A stretch of 64,000 nucleotides of DNA. Origin: Peribacillus huizhouensis (GTDB lineage: Bacteria; Bacillota; Bacilli; Bacillales; DSM-1321). Where the stretch lies: positions 310,001-374,000 of the forward strand of contig NZ_JACJHX010000001.1 in assembly GCF_014138605.1 (NCBI RefSeq), read 5' to 3'. The position numbers were made by a program, and so were the translations under genes. Positions 28,416 to 37,947 of the stretch are shown here, piece by piece (positions within the stretch are counted from its first letter, which is position 1; each line of letters starts with the position of its first letter). The notes below the pieces were generated by a model, which saw only the letters and a list, made by a program, of their open reading frames with translations, did no database searches and had not been told where the DNA came from.

Positions 28416-28760
28416 ATGCAGCCTTATTACTACCCATCATTTCAACACTATCCATCATTTCAACACTATCCAATCGCTCTATCGCGAAACAGTCAAGACG
28501 AGCGTTTTTTTCCATTTCTGTTTCCATTCGTGGTTGGAGGACTTGCAGGTCTTGCTACTGGATCGTTACTTTTTAATCGACCAAATTATTATCCATACCC
28601 AGCTCCTTATCCATATCCTTATCCAGCATACAATCCATATCAAGGGTTTCCTGGATATCAAGGGTTTCCTGGATATCAAGGATATCCCCAAAGTTTTGGA
28701 GCCCAAGCAGGCGTATCGGAAAATATTAATATCTATACATCACCACAATACTCAAAATAA
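28416..28760 (+). CDS. Tyr/Pro-rich repeat protein (unknown, coat-like)
   Basis: A 114-residue protein I do not recognise. Residues 8-19 hold two copies of PSFQHY. Residues about 33-52 are a Gly-containing hydrophobic stretch (FPFVVGGLAGLATGSLL). After that comes a Tyr-Pro run and three copies of QGFPGY/QGYP. It ends with a hydrophilic tail. ATG 28416 follows AAAGGAGAG. The composition resembles small spore-coat or inner-membrane proteins of Bacillus, but that is only compositional. Confidence 0.7.
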   Translation: MQPYYYPSFQHYPSFQHYPIALSRNSQDERFFPFLFPFVVGGLAGLATGSLLFNRPNYYPYPAPYPYPYPAYNPYQGFPGYQGFPGYQGYPQSFGAQAGVSENINIYTSPQYSK

Positions 28761-28945
28761 GTTCCGAATGAGAAGAGGGAAGTTTCACCTCTTCTTTTCT
28801 TAATCGGAGAGCAGTGGTGTTAGTTTTGTCCTTTATTTAAAATTCCCATAAAAATTCTTACCTTATTCCTCTTTTACTTTCTTTCAACTTGGAAATGGTA
28901 TAATATGAACTATAAGTAGGACCACTATAGGAAAGGAGTTTATAT

Positions 28946-29449
28946 ATGGATGATATAAAAGGGGACCCTGCCTCTATGAACACAGTTAATAGTCTTGCTC
29001 AAGCAATCTTTGTTGTGAACAAGCACGCAAAAACAGCCCCAGAACCTAAAACTTTATACGAATTAAAACGACATTCTCTAAACAAGTTGCTTACTGAAGG
29101 GAAAGCGAAAAAATTAGGACTCCATTTTTCCGATAATCCGAGATATTCAGCGCAACAATCTGATGTAATTGTCGAATGTGGTGAATATATTTTCCACCTC
29201 CCGCCTTCAAGAGAGGATTTAAAAAAACTCCCTCACTTAGGAAGCCGATCATCATCGGTTCGTAATCCAAAAGCCACTTTATCCTTATCACGAGCAAAGA
29301 AGATTTTGCAATCGTATATCGGAAAAGCAAGCGAGCCAAAATCACGTAATCAAGTTGGCAGACCTCGCCAGCAGTCGCGAATGAATACACACTCAGGCTT
29401 CCAAAATACATTTCCTTCATCATTTTTAGGGAAAGGTTTCAAACTATAA
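28946..29449 (+). CDS. ykyB: YkyB-family protein
   Basis: A 167-residue soluble, basic protein of unknown function. The N-terminal core (LAQAIFVVNKHAKTAPEPK, LYELKRHSL, KLGLHFS) and the FHLPPSREDLKKLPHLG segment are the YkyB signature. The C-terminal 50 residues are Ser/Arg/Gln rich and probably unstructured. ATG 28946 follows GAAAGGAG. It sits next to cheV, as in B. subtilis. Confidence 0.85.
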   Translation: MDDIKGDPASMNTVNSLAQAIFVVNKHAKTAPEPKTLYELKRHSLNKLLTEGKAKKLGLHFSDNPRYSAQQSDVIVECGEYIFHLPPSREDLKKLPHLGSRSSSVRNPKATLSLSRAKKILQSYIGKASEPKSRNQVGRPRQQSRMNTHSGFQNTFPSSFLGKGFKL

Positions 29450-29505
29450 TTGAACGGTCAATCATGAAGCAATTCCTGCCCATCACAATGAAATATCCAC
29501 AAACT

Positions 29506-29553
29506 AATAGGCTGACTTGCAGGTAAGCATATACCTGTCTAGTCAGCCTATTT
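29506..29553 (+). terminator. Terminator of ykyB
   Basis: AATAGGCTGACT...AGGTA / TACCT...AGTCAGCCTATT, a long imperfect hairpin. A related hairpin is seen at 39727-39780. Confidence 0.75.
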
Positions 29554-29569
29554 CCACTATTGAAAGATT

Positions 29570-29742
29570 TATCTCGCATTAACACACAGACACAGACGAA
29601 AGACTAAAGGACGCAGTGTACTTTAGTCTGTTATTCACTGAAACGGTTCTAGTGACGCTTTATCGAAGATTTAGCGCCAGTAGAACCGGACTAACAATCA
29701 GTGGGGAATGAAGCCCCACCACTGATTGAAGTTTCATTATCT
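29570..29742 (-). repeat. Family A repeat, minus orientation
   Basis: It starts with TTATCTCGCATTAACA, continues with CACAGACGAAAGACTAAAGG, the GTGACGCTTTATCGAAG... segment, and ends with CAATCAGTGGGG / CCCCACCACTGATTG and AAGTTTCATTATC. The 29450-29749 gap holds nothing else except the terminator. Confidence 0.8.
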
Positions 29743-29749
29743 TTCTTTT

Positions 29750-30655
29750 TTAAAGAATATGTTTATCAATTAATTGAATAAGTTCTGCAATTTCTGGCTT
29801 ACTTACTTGTGCATCCGCTCCGACCATATTTCCTTTATGACGTAAATCATCCGTAATTAATGAAGAGAAAATAATAACAGGAAGCTTACTAAATTCATTA
29901 TCTTCTTTAATACGCTTCGTTAAATGAAGACCGTCCATTTGCGGCATTTCTACGTCCGTAATCACAAGCTGTACTTCTTCCTTAAGGTCTTTCCCCGATT
30001 GATGGATTCCTTCTAAATAGCGTAGGGCATCTTCGCCGTTTTCGAAGAATTCGAGTAAATCATAACCTGCTTCTGATAAAGTATCATAAAGAAGCTTTCT
30101 AAGAAGTGGTGAATCTTCAGCAACTACAATTTTCTTATTGGACCTCTCCCTCTGCCCAAGCTTTTTCACTTGTTGAATATTAATTCCAGATTCAGGGTTG
30201 ATATCTACAACAATTTTCTCGAAATCCAGAAGTAATAGCATTTCTCCATTTAGTTTAATGACCCCAATAATTTGACCTTCAAGACCTTGATACATGTCAG
30301 AAGGCTTTTCAATTTGCTTCCAGGAAATACGGTGTATTTGTGTCACGGTATGTACATGAAAAACAATCTTCTGCTGATTAAATTCTGCAACAATAAATTT
30401 ATCGTCCTTCGGCTTTTCCGATGGTGGAAAGCCAAGCGCCTTTGCTACATCAACAACGGGGAGAACTTCACTTCTGAGCTCGATGATTCCTTCCACATTC
30501 TTATGTGCATGGGGTACATATGTAATTGGCACTGGATTAATAATTTCTTTTACTTTAATTACATTAATACCAAATTTATTATTACCAATTCCGAATTCAA
30601 CTATTTCTAATTCATTTGTCCCACTCTCAAGTAAAATCCCTTTTGTTTGGTCCAT
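29750..30655 (-). CDS. cheV: Chemotaxis coupling protein CheV
   Basis: A 301-residue fusion of an N-terminal CheW-like domain (about 10-150) and a C-terminal response-regulator receiver (about 173-300), coupling receptors to CheA and acting in adaptation. The receiver has the phosphorylation site in VITDVEMPQMDG, the acidic pair in VAEDS and the conserved Lys in VSKPE. Length and gene order (patA, cheV, ykyB) match B. subtilis. No other chemotaxis gene is in the window. Confidence 0.93.
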   Translation of the reverse strand: MDQTKGILLESGTNELEIVEFGIGNNKFGINVIKVKEIINPVPITYVPHAHKNVEGIIELRSEVLPVVDVAKALGFPPSEKPKDDKFIVAEFNQQKIVFHVHTVTQIHRISWKQIEKPSDMYQGLEGQIIGVIKLNGEMLLLLDFEKIVVDINPESGINIQQVKKLGQRERSNKKIVVAEDSPLLRKLLYDTLSEAGYDLLEFFENGEDALRYLEGIHQSGKDLKEEVQLVITDVEMPQMDGLHLTKRIKEDNEFSKLPVIIFSSLITDDLRHKGNMVGADAQVSKPEIAELIQLIDKHIL

Positions 30656-30828
30656 TCTATTCTTCCTTCCTATACTTTCTCCCTAAAATATTTCATGATT
30701 AGGATTCGTCCAATAAGATATTTTAGTAAATTTAACCTATCAATTAATAAAATTCTTATACTTACTAATTCGGCAGTAATAGTGATTTCTTAAGATAAAT
30801 CTATAAAAAAGAAAAATATTCATTATTT

Positions 30829-31010
30829 AAGGCTGTTTTCGTATAATTTGTTGCTTTTCAATTATATGAATACTAACAACCTGGGTTGATTTCCGTTACA
30901 GGTACTCGCATTCCCACGGCGGTCTCAGGTGCCTCGCACCTTCCACAACAATCAACATCTGCTCGAATTGGTTACTTCTTACAAACAACAAGCTTTACGA
31001 AAAGAGCTAT
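30829..31010 (+). repeat. Family B (MITE-like) repeat
   Basis: It begins AAGGCTGTTTTCGTA and ends TTACGAAAAGAGCT, its inverted partner. The interior has GGGTTGATTTCCGTTACAGG, GGTGCCTCGCACCTTCC and CAATCAAC. About 182 bp, without coding capacity. Confidence 0.85.
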
Positions 31011-31022
31011 TTAAAAACACAT

Positions 31023-32024
31023 TCATCCATTTCGACGACGCTTATATGATCTTCTAATTTTCAGCATCGGAAGCCAACCTTTTTTAATAAAAAAGCCGCA
31101 CATCAAAACAGAAATTAAAGCCATGATTCCTATTACTGCAAAATAGCCATAATGCCAGTGCAACTCTGGCATATAATCAAAGTTCATTCCGTATATCCCT
31201 GCAATGAACGTTAATGGCATAAAAATAGTTGTAATAACAGTCAATGTCATCATGGTCGTGTTCAAACTATTAGAATTTACGGACAAGTAACTGTCACGGA
31301 TATCTGAAGAAAAATCTCGATAAGATTCAAGCATCTCCACCAATTTAAGCAAATGATCATGTATATCATTAAAGTACAAATGCTGCTCCATCAAATAACT
31401 CAATCGATCCGAATAATTCATACGATATAGCATATCCCTCATCGGCAAAATCGTTTTTCTCAGTGCTGACATTTCAGCTCTTAAGTCAAATAATCGCTCA
31501 ATTAACTCAGCTATCGTTTCATTTTTTGTATTATCTTCTATCCAGTTCAATTCTTCTTCAATTCGATAAACCAGTGGGAAATACTCATCAACTAATTTGT
31601 CAATCAAACCATGCATAAGGAAAAAAGGACCTTTCCTTATTGAGCTTTTTTTATTCATTAAATCCCAAACTATCTCAAGCTCTAATACCTCCTCTTTATG
31701 ATAGGTAACAATAAATTTTTTGCTTATAAACATATTCAGTTCTATCGCTTTTAAATTTTCTTTATTTAATGCATGAAGAACTAAAAATTCATAATCTTCG
31801 TAGAAATCTATCTTAGGTCGCTGCTTAAAATCATCTCGGCTATCTTCAATTGCTAACGGATGAAATTGAAAAAAGTTCGACAATAATAACGATTCTTCTT
31901 CAGTCGGATTAGCAAAGTCAACCCAATACCAAGCCGCTTCTATTTCATTCAACTCATTCAATTCAACATTATAAAGCGTCTCATTATCTTTCGTTATGAC
32001 ACATGTTCTAATCACATTATCCAT
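31023..32024 (-). CDS. corA: CorA-type Mg2+ channel
   Basis: A 333-residue CorA-family divalent-cation channel. A large cytoplasmic N-terminal domain (1-270) is followed by two C-terminal membrane helices, with the selectivity motif YGMNFDYMPEL between them and a basic tail (KIRRSYKRRRNG). Mg2+ is the usual substrate; Co2+ or Ni2+ are possible. It lies between cheV and patA; I do not recall a corA gene at this place in B. subtilis. Confidence 0.9.
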   Translation of the reverse strand: MDNVIRTCVITKDNETLYNVELNELNEIEAAWYWVDFANPTEEESLLLSNFFQFHPLAIEDSRDDFKQRPKIDFYEDYEFLVLHALNKENLKAIELNMFISKKFIVTYHKEEVLELEIVWDLMNKKSSIRKGPFFLMHGLIDKLVDEYFPLVYRIEEELNWIEDNTKNETIAELIERLFDLRAEMSALRKTILPMRDMLYRMNYSDRLSYLMEQHLYFNDIHDHLLKLVEMLESYRDFSSDIRDSYLSVNSNSLNTTMMTLTVITTIFMPLTFIAGIYGMNFDYMPELHWHYGYFAVIGIMALISVLMCGFFIKKGWLPMLKIRRSYKRRRNG

Positions 32025-32104
32025 CCTTACTTATCTTTTACGTATTTGATCAATTTTGTTATTATTCAATATCTTTTGTACAATGTCACAAAGGAAACAA
32101 ATTG

Positions 32105-32343
32105 GTGATATACAGTGAAACTTATCGCTGTGATCTTCAGCGGTTTAGTTAGGCCCAAAGGATGTGAGTAACACAGACGAAAGACTAAAGTACGCGGCTT
32201 ACTTAGTCTGTGATTCATTGAACCTTAGTACGTACTGTCAATTGATCGAAGCGAAAGCGATATGATCTTAGCGACAGTAGAACGTTACTAACAATCAGCG
32301 GGGAAGAAGAAAAACCCACTGATTGAAGTTTCACTTTATCTTT
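32105..32343 (-). repeat. Family A repeat, minus orientation
   Basis: AACACAGACGAAAGACTAAAGTACGCGG, ACTGTCAATTGATCGAAG / CTTAGCGACAGTAG stem parts, then CAATCAGCGGGG / CCCACTGATTG and AAGTTTCACTTTATC. A nearly full copy. Confidence 0.8.
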
Positions 32344-32408
32344 CTCTAGAATCTCTCAATCCGATAATGATAAAATAAAAAAGCCTTACAAAAAGGGGGA
32401 ACTGATTT

Positions 32409-33575
32409 ATGGAACATTTACTTAATCCACGAGTAAAAAAGATTGAGATTTCTGGCATTCGAAAATTTTATAACTTAGTAGCTAGTATGGACAATACCAT
32501 TTCATTAACAATCGGCCAGCCAGATTTCCCAACACCTCACCATATTAAAGATTCAGCAAAACTTGCGATTGATCATAACTATACCGTCTATTCGCACAAT
32601 GCCGGATTTATTGAATTAAGAACGGCTGCAAGCGACTTTGTTAGGAAAAAATACAATCTTCAATATCATCCTGCAAACGAAGTCATTGTCACAACCGGTG
32701 CAAGTGAAGCGATTGACGTAACCTTTCGAACCATATTATCAGAAGGTGTCGAAGTTATCCTTCCTGGTCCCGTCTACCCTGGGTATGAACCCATAATTAA
32801 GCTGTGTGGGGCTACTCCCATTTATGCAGATACGACAGCAAATGGATTTCGCTTAACTGCAGAGATACTAAAAAAACACATAAACAGCAAAACTAGATGT
32901 ATCGTCTTACCTTATCCCTCAAACCCAACTGGAGTCACGCTTACAGCAAAGGAACTCGAGGATATTGCAGAACTTGTTCGTGATCAAGATATATTTATTG
33001 TCGCTGATGAAATCTATAGTGAACTAGTTTTTGATCAAAAGCATATTTCAATTGCCTCATTTTTAAAAGAACAAACGATCGTTTTAAATGGCGTATCTAA
33101 GTCACATTCGATGACCGGTTGGAGAATTGGCTTTATTTTCTCACCCGAAGCGATCTCTAGTCAAATCTTGAAAGTCCACCAATATAATGTAACCTGTGCC
33201 TCTTCCGTTTCACAGCGAGCTGCTTTAGCTGCTTTAACTGATGGAATTGATGATGCATTACCAATGAAAAAAGAATATCAGTCTCGAAGGGATTATGTTT
33301 ATCAACGATTAATTCAAATGGGATTTGAAGTGGTAAAACCCGACGGAGCTTTTTACTTTTTTGTTAAACTTCCAAATAGATACCCTACCTCACTTTCATT
33401 TTGCCTAGAGCTTGTTGAAAAAACAAAAGTAGCTGTAGTACCAGGCGATGCCTTTTCCCAGCTTGGTGAGGGATATTTCCGACTCTCATACGCCTGTTCT
33501 CTAGAATTATTGAAAGAAGCTTTAAATAGAATTGAATGGTTCCTTAATGAACAACCTAATAGTTCTCAGCTATAA
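32409..33575 (+). CDS. patA: Aminotransferase PatA (N-acetyl-DAP aminotransferase)
   Basis: A 388-residue class I PLP aminotransferase. Motifs are TIGQPDFPTP, the PLP-contacting TTGASEA, YPSNPTGV, DEIYSELVF, the Schiff-base Lys in GVSKSHSMTGWR and a C-terminal Arg in FRLSYA. B. subtilis PatA converts N-acetyl-2-amino-6-oxopimelate to N-acetyl-DAP, the step between DapH and DapL, both in this window. ATG 32409 follows AAAGGGGG. Gene order with cheV supports the name. A broader aromatic/Asp substrate range is possible. Confidence 0.9.
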   Translation: MEHLLNPRVKKIEISGIRKFYNLVASMDNTISLTIGQPDFPTPHHIKDSAKLAIDHNYTVYSHNAGFIELRTAASDFVRKKYNLQYHPANEVIVTTGASEAIDVTFRTILSEGVEVILPGPVYPGYEPIIKLCGATPIYADTTANGFRLTAEILKKHINSKTRCIVLPYPSNPTGVTLTAKELEDIAELVRDQDIFIVADEIYSELVFDQKHISIASFLKEQTIVLNGVSKSHSMTGWRIGFIFSPEAISSQILKVHQYNVTCASSVSQRAALAALTDGIDDALPMKKEYQSRRDYVYQRLIQMGFEVVKPDGAFYFFVKLPNRYPTSLSFCLELVEKTKVAVVPGDAFSQLGEGYFRLSYACSLELLKEALNRIEWFLNEQPNSSQL

Positions 33576-33592
33576 ATAATTTTCTATATTAA

Positions 33593-33775
33593 AAGGCTGT
33601 TTTCGTATCCTTTATTGCTTTTAAATAATATGTACAATGATATCCTGGGTTGATTTACATTACAGGTACTCGTTTTCCGCGGGCAGTTTCAGGAGCCTCG
33701 CACCTTCCACTACAATCAACATCTTATCGAATTTGTTACTTGCTAAAAACAAGGGTCTTTTCGAAAAAGAGCCTT
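33593..33775 (+). repeat. Family B (MITE-like) repeat
   Basis: AAGGCTGTTTTCGTA at the left and CGAAAAAGAGCCTT at the right form terminal inverted repeats. Interior: GGGTTGATTTACATTACAGG, GTTTTCCGCGGGC, GGAGCCTCGCACCTTCC, CAATCAACATC. It is flanked by TTAA on the right and ATTAA on the left, a possible target duplication. Confidence 0.85.
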
Positions 33776-33994
33776 AATAAAAAAGGACCTAAAGGTGTCC
33801 CAAAACGAGCTGACCTTACACTCTATACAGCGTTTATCGTGACACGTTCATCATATAAACGATATATAGTCGAATAGGTTTTGCACCGTTTTGTTTTTAG
33901 ACACCCTTAGTCCCATTAAGTTTGCTTATTTAAAAATCTGTTTAATAGACTCTTAATTGAGTTTGCGAAGAAATCATTCATTTTGTTTGGTCAT
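33776..33994. other. Gap after patA, unassigned
   Basis: It contains an AAAGGACC...GGTGTCCC stretch related to the family E hairpins and a later ACACCCTTAGTCCC. No ORF with a ribosome site. The open frame 33650-33877 only crosses the repeat. Confidence 0.5.
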
Positions 33995-34117
33995 TGCGTA
34001 ATATTTACTTCAATAGTTCGGAGCGCCGCTTTATCTTACGTTGCGCGAAGATCTTAGCGACAGTAGAATGGGACTAAGAATCAGTGGAGAAGCCCCCACT
34101 GATTGTTGTTTCACTTT
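33995..34117 (-). repeat. Family A repeat, minus orientation, partial
   Basis: GCGAAGATCTTAGCGACAGT, GGGACTAAGAATCAGTGG and CCCCCACTGATTG, ending TTTCACTTTATT next to the ykwC stop. Confidence 0.7.
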
Positions 34118-34118
34118 A

Positions 34119-34997
34119 TTATTGATAATATTTATAAAGTGCCTGAGTACCTCTATCCTCTTCCCCTGCTTCGACCAGTTGATCATAAAGCGATTTAGCA
34201 AGCGTTAATCCAGGCAATTGTAGATTCATTCGATCAGCTTCTTCCAACGCAATCTTCATATCTTTCAAAAAATGCTTAATATAGAAACCTGGTTCAAAAT
34301 CGCCTTGAATCATTCTAGGAGCTAAATTAGAAAGTGACCAACTGCCCGCTGCGCCATTGGCTATGCTCTTTAATACAGTATCCGGATTAAGGCCAGCTTT
34401 TTTTGCATAAATAATTGCCTCAGTAACTCCAATCATATTTGATGCAATCGCAATTTGGTTACACATCTTTGTATGTTGACCTGAACCCGATTCCCCTTGG
34501 TATACAATATTCGTACCTAAAACTTCAAAAATATCGGATACCTTATTGAATATCTCTTGTTCACCGCCAACCATAATTGCTAATTTGCCATCTCGTGCTC
34601 CTATATCACCACCTGATACTGGGGCATCTAATGAATACATACCTTTTTCCTTTGCACATGCAGCAATCTTTTGGGCAAGAGTGGGTGTAGAAGTTGTCAT
34701 ATCAATGAGTATCGTATTTACTTCAGCAAAATGGATAATACCTTCTTCACCAAGGTAAATTTCCTCTACATCACTAGGATACCCAACAATGGAGATAATG
34801 ACATTTGTTTGTTTTGCTAATTCTTTTGGAGAATCTGCCCAGCTTGCACCGGCTTTCAGAAGATCTGCTGCTTTCTCTTTAGTGCGATTATAAACAGTGA
34901 CATTAAAACCTGCTCTCAATAAATTACTTACCATACTTTTACCCATTACACCTGTTCCAATAAACCCTACTTTTGCTGTCTCCGACAAATGTGCCAT
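34119..34997 (-). CDS. ykwC: Beta-hydroxyacid dehydrogenase YkwC
   Basis: A 292-residue member of the 3-hydroxyisobutyrate/6-phosphogluconate dehydrogenase-like family. The Rossmann motif is GFIGTGVMGKSM (residues about 11-22), the substrate-binding DAPVSGGDIGA near 125 and the catalytic Lys in GSGQHTKMCNQ near 177. It reduces or oxidises small beta-hydroxyacids such as tartronate semialdehyde; the exact substrate is unknown. The gene lies 45 bp after the SDR gene on the same strand, a likely two-gene operon. Confidence 0.88.
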   Translation of the reverse strand: MAHLSETAKVGFIGTGVMGKSMVSNLLRAGFNVTVYNRTKEKAADLLKAGASWADSPKELAKQTNVIISIVGYPSDVEEIYLGEEGIIHFAEVNTILIDMTTSTPTLAQKIAACAKEKGMYSLDAPVSGGDIGARDGKLAIMVGGEQEIFNKVSDIFEVLGTNIVYQGESGSGQHTKMCNQIAIASNMIGVTEAIIYAKKAGLNPDTVLKSIANGAAGSWSLSNLAPRMIQGDFEPGFYIKHFLKDMKIALEEADRMNLQLPGLTLAKSLYDQLVEAGEEDRGTQALYKYYQ

Positions 34998-35042
34998 ATC
35001 TTTTCCCCCTTTATCATTTTAGTACATACTGATACTCTTATT

Positions 35043-35828
35043 TTAAATTGATTTAATTGAGCCACCATCTACTAAATACGTTTGTCCGGTAAGGTAAGAA
35101 TTTGCCTCAGAAAGCAGAAATGTAACTAAATTTGCAAATTCCTCAGGCTCGCCGTAACGTCCCAAAGGAATAGCTGCTTTCATTTTCGCTTCCATTTCTT
35201 TTACACTGACACCTTGCTTATCAGCATTAATTTGATCGAGATGGGCTACTCTATCCGTTGCAATACGGCCAGGACCTACAGTATTAATCAAAATGTTATC
35301 GCTAGCCAATTCTGTCGCCAAGGTTTTAGAAAGACCAACAATGGCAGTGCGGAATGTATTAGATAAAATCAACCCCGGAATAGGCTCTTTAATTGATGAA
35401 GAAGCTATATTCACAATCTTCCCACCCTGCTTTTGCAAGAATGGAAGTGTTTCACGAATGATTCGGATATAGCTTAGTAGATTCAATTCAAATGAATGTT
35501 GCCAATCATCATCACTCATTTCACTAAACGCTCCGGCTTTCGGACCTCCTGCATTGTTTACAAGTAGCTCTATGCCACCGAATTCCGCATTTGTTCGATT
35601 GACAAGATTCACAATCTCACTATTTTTCGTAATATCCGTAACACAATAGGCCACTTTACCTCCTGCTAATTCTTCAAGCTCTCTTTGCACAGTTTTCAAC
35701 TTGCTTTCATCCCTTCCAGAAAGCATAACGTTTGCGCCCTCTTTCACGAGCAGTGTTGCAACCGCTTTCCCTAACCCCTGACTTGAAGCAATAATGAGTG
35801 CATTCTTATTACGTAAACCTAAATCCAT
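35043..35828 (-). CDS. Short-chain dehydrogenase/reductase
   Basis: A 261-residue classical SDR. The cofactor motif is ASSQGLGKAVA (a variant of TGxxxGxG), then NNAGGPKAG; the active-site Ser is in NIASSSIKE. The usual Tyr of YxxxK is not in place: the segment reads LSNTFRTAIVGLSKTLATE, so Tyr is replaced by Phe while the position after it is Arg. This deviation is also typical of a YkvO/7-alpha-HSDH-like subgroup annotated as 3-oxoacyl-ACP reductase. I chose ATG 35828 with GGAGGGGAAG upstream. Activity is uncertain. Confidence 0.8.
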   Translation of the reverse strand: MDLGLRNKNALIIASSQGLGKAVATLLVKEGANVMLSGRDESKLKTVQRELEELAGGKVAYCVTDITKNSEIVNLVNRTNAEFGGIELLVNNAGGPKAGAFSEMSDDDWQHSFELNLLSYIRIIRETLPFLQKQGGKIVNIASSSIKEPIPGLILSNTFRTAIVGLSKTLATELASDNILINTVGPGRIATDRVAHLDQINADKQGVSVKEMEAKMKAAIPLGRYGEPEEFANLVTFLLSEANSYLTGQTYLVDGGSIKSI

Positions 35829-35899
35829 ATGTACTTCCCCTCCATCTAGTCTCTTCACTACCATTATAGCTTAGCGTCCCTAAAGTGGAAAACTTTTTG

Positions 35900-36095
35900 C
35901 AGTAAAGTAAAACTTCAATCAGTGAGGGTTTTACTGCCCGTAGATGCTGGATAATATGAAAATTCGATAAGTTTGGGGCTTTATCACCACCGATTGTTGG
36001 TTTCGTTCTAATGTCGCTTTTAACATAGACCGAACTTAAGTTAAATGAATCACAGACGAAGTAAGCCGCGTCCTCCGGATGAAGCCTACTCTCAA
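35900..36095. repeat. Family A repeat, degenerate
   Basis: AAAGTAAAACTTCAATCAGTG is joined to TTTTACTGCCCGTAGATGCTGGATAAT. A second degenerate stretch follows (CACCACCGATTGTTGGTTTCG..., CACAGACGAAGTAAGCCGCGTCCTC). Confidence 0.65.
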
Positions 36096-36225
36096 AAAAG
36101 AGGATATCCCAGCAAAAGAGTCAGATTCACTTCTACTAAATTTCGTTTTTATGACGGATAACCGACACAATAAACGGAATATAGTTTGTGAGATTAGACC
36201 CTTTTTAGGACATCCTCATTTTTAT

Positions 36226-37947
36226 TTATGCTTTAGAAACGGCTGCTTCAACAGCTGCTTTTACATCATCATTTGTTTCAAGATTTAAGACTGATAATGC
36301 CAATGCTTCCATTTCTTCTTTTGAGAGTTTACTGATTAAAGAACGTGCTCTCAATATTGAAGTGGCACTCATTGAAAATTCATCGAGACCTAGACCGAGC
36401 AATACAGGGATTGCTGTTTCATCCCCAGCCATTTCTCCACACATTCCAGCCCATTTACCTTCGTTATGTGCGGCATCAATGACCATTTTTACAAGGCGTA
36501 AAATAGCCGGGTTATACGGTTGATACAAGTATGAAACGCGTTCGTTCATACGATCTGCAGCCATTGTATATTGGATAAGATCATTCGTTCCAATACTAAA
36601 GAAATCAACTTCTTTCGCAAATGTATCAGCCATGACAGCAGTTGAAGGAATTTCTACCATAATTCCGACTTCAATGCCTTCAGCCACAGTAACACCTTTT
36701 GCAAGAAGTTGCTGTTTTTCTTCTTCTAAAATCGCTTTTGCTTGACGGAATTCACCAAGTGTAGCAATCATCGGGAACATAATTTTCAAATCACCATATT
36801 GACTTGCACGCAGTAATGCACGAAGCTGTGTACGGAAGATTTCCTGTTGATCCAGGCATAAACGAATTGCTCGGTATCCAAGGAATGGGTTCATTTCTTT
36901 TGGTAAATTTAGATACGGAAGCTCTTTATCTCCACCAATATCAAGAGTACGAACCACTACAGGCTTGCCTTTTAAGCCTTCTAATACTGCTTTATACGCC
37001 TCAAACTGTTCTTCTTCTGTTGGCAACTGTTCTCGACCCATATAAAGGAATTCAGTACGATAAAGACCGACCCCTTCACCACCGTTGTTAATTACACCTT
37101 CAAGGTCTTTAGGTGTACCAATATTGGCAACTAATTCAACGTGGTGTCCGTCTTTGGAAACTGTTTGTTCATTTACAAGCTTTGCCCACTCCGCTTTTTG
37201 CGCTTCATATGCTTGTGCTTCTTTCTTATACTGTTCAATAATTTCAGGAGTAGGATTAATATGTACTTGGCCATTTAATCCGTCTACAATCACGATATCA
37301 CCATTCTGAATCGTTTTCGTAGCTTCCTTTGTACCAACAACAGCAGGAATTTCCATAGAACGGGCCATGATCGCAGAATGTGACGTTCGACCGCCGATAT
37401 CTGTAGTAAAGCCTTTGACATATTGGCGATTTAATTGAGCTGTATCTGAAGGCGTCAAATCTTCAGAAATCACAATCACTTCTTCTGCAATCATACTCGG
37501 ATTCGGAATTTGAACACCCAAAAGATGTGCAAGAAGTCTTTTCGTAACATCACGGATGTCTGCTGCACGCTCTTTCATATATTCATTATCCATTTGTTCA
37601 AACATCGTGATAAACATATCTGCTGTTTCCTTCAAAGCAAACTCAGCATTAACATTTTCTGATGTTATTTTGTCTTCGATTGGGCCTAAAAGCTCTGGGT
37701 CAGAAATAACCAACATATGAGCATCAAAAATGGCCGCCTTATCTTCACCTAAATCTTCAGCTGCTTTTTCTCGTATGTGCTGTAAATCTGTTTTCGACAT
37801 ATCTACCGCTGCTCTAAAACGAGCTGTCTCGTCGGCAACATTTTCAATCGAATTCTTTTCAACCTTTAACTCAGGTTCAATTAACCGATATGCCTTCGCA
37901 ATCGCTATTCCGTTTGAAGCGGCAATGCCGGATAATAAAGTTGACAT
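36226..37947 (-). CDS. ptsI: PTS Enzyme I
   Basis: Phosphoenolpyruvate-protein phosphotransferase. The 573-residue protein takes phosphate from PEP on His190 ([13 protein letters not shown]) and passes it to HPr. N-terminal HPr-binding helices (1-145), the phosphohistidine domain and the C-terminal PEP-binding barrel ([17 protein letters not shown], with Cys in MCGEMAG) are complete. ATG 37947 shares one base with the ptsH stop (TAATG), so translation is coupled. Confidence 0.97.
   Translation of the reverse strand: MSTLLSGIAASNGIAIAKAYRLIEPELKVEKNSIENVADETARFRAAVDMSKTDLQHIREKAAEDLGEDKAAIFDAHMLVISDPELLGPIEDKITSENVNAEFALKETADMFITMFEQMDNEYMKERAADIRDVTKRLLAHLLGVQIPNPSMIAEEVIVISEDLTPSDTAQLNRQYVKGFTTDIGGRTSHSAIMARSMEIPAVVGTKEATKTIQNGDIVIVDGLNGQVHINPTPEIIEQYKKEAQAYEAQKAEWAKLVNEQTVSKDGHHVELVANIGTPKDLEGVINNGGEGVGLYRTEFLYMGREQLPTEEEQFEAYKAVLEGLKGKPVVVRTLDIGGDKELPYLNLPKEMNPFLGYRAIRLCLDQQEIFRTQLRALLRASQYGDLKIMFPMIATLGEFRQAKAILEEEKQQLLAKGVTVAEGIEVGIMVEIPSTAVMADTFAKEVDFFSIGTNDLIQYTMAADRMNERVSYLYQPYNPAILRLVKMVIDAAHNEGKWAGMCGEMAGDETAIPVLLGLGLDEFSMSATSILRARSLISKLSKEEMEALALSVLNLETNDDVKAAVEAAVSKA

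Noticed and set aside
33650-33877. 75-codon plus-strand ORF after patA
   Set aside because: Crosses the end of a family B repeat; no ribosome site and no conserved protein pattern.
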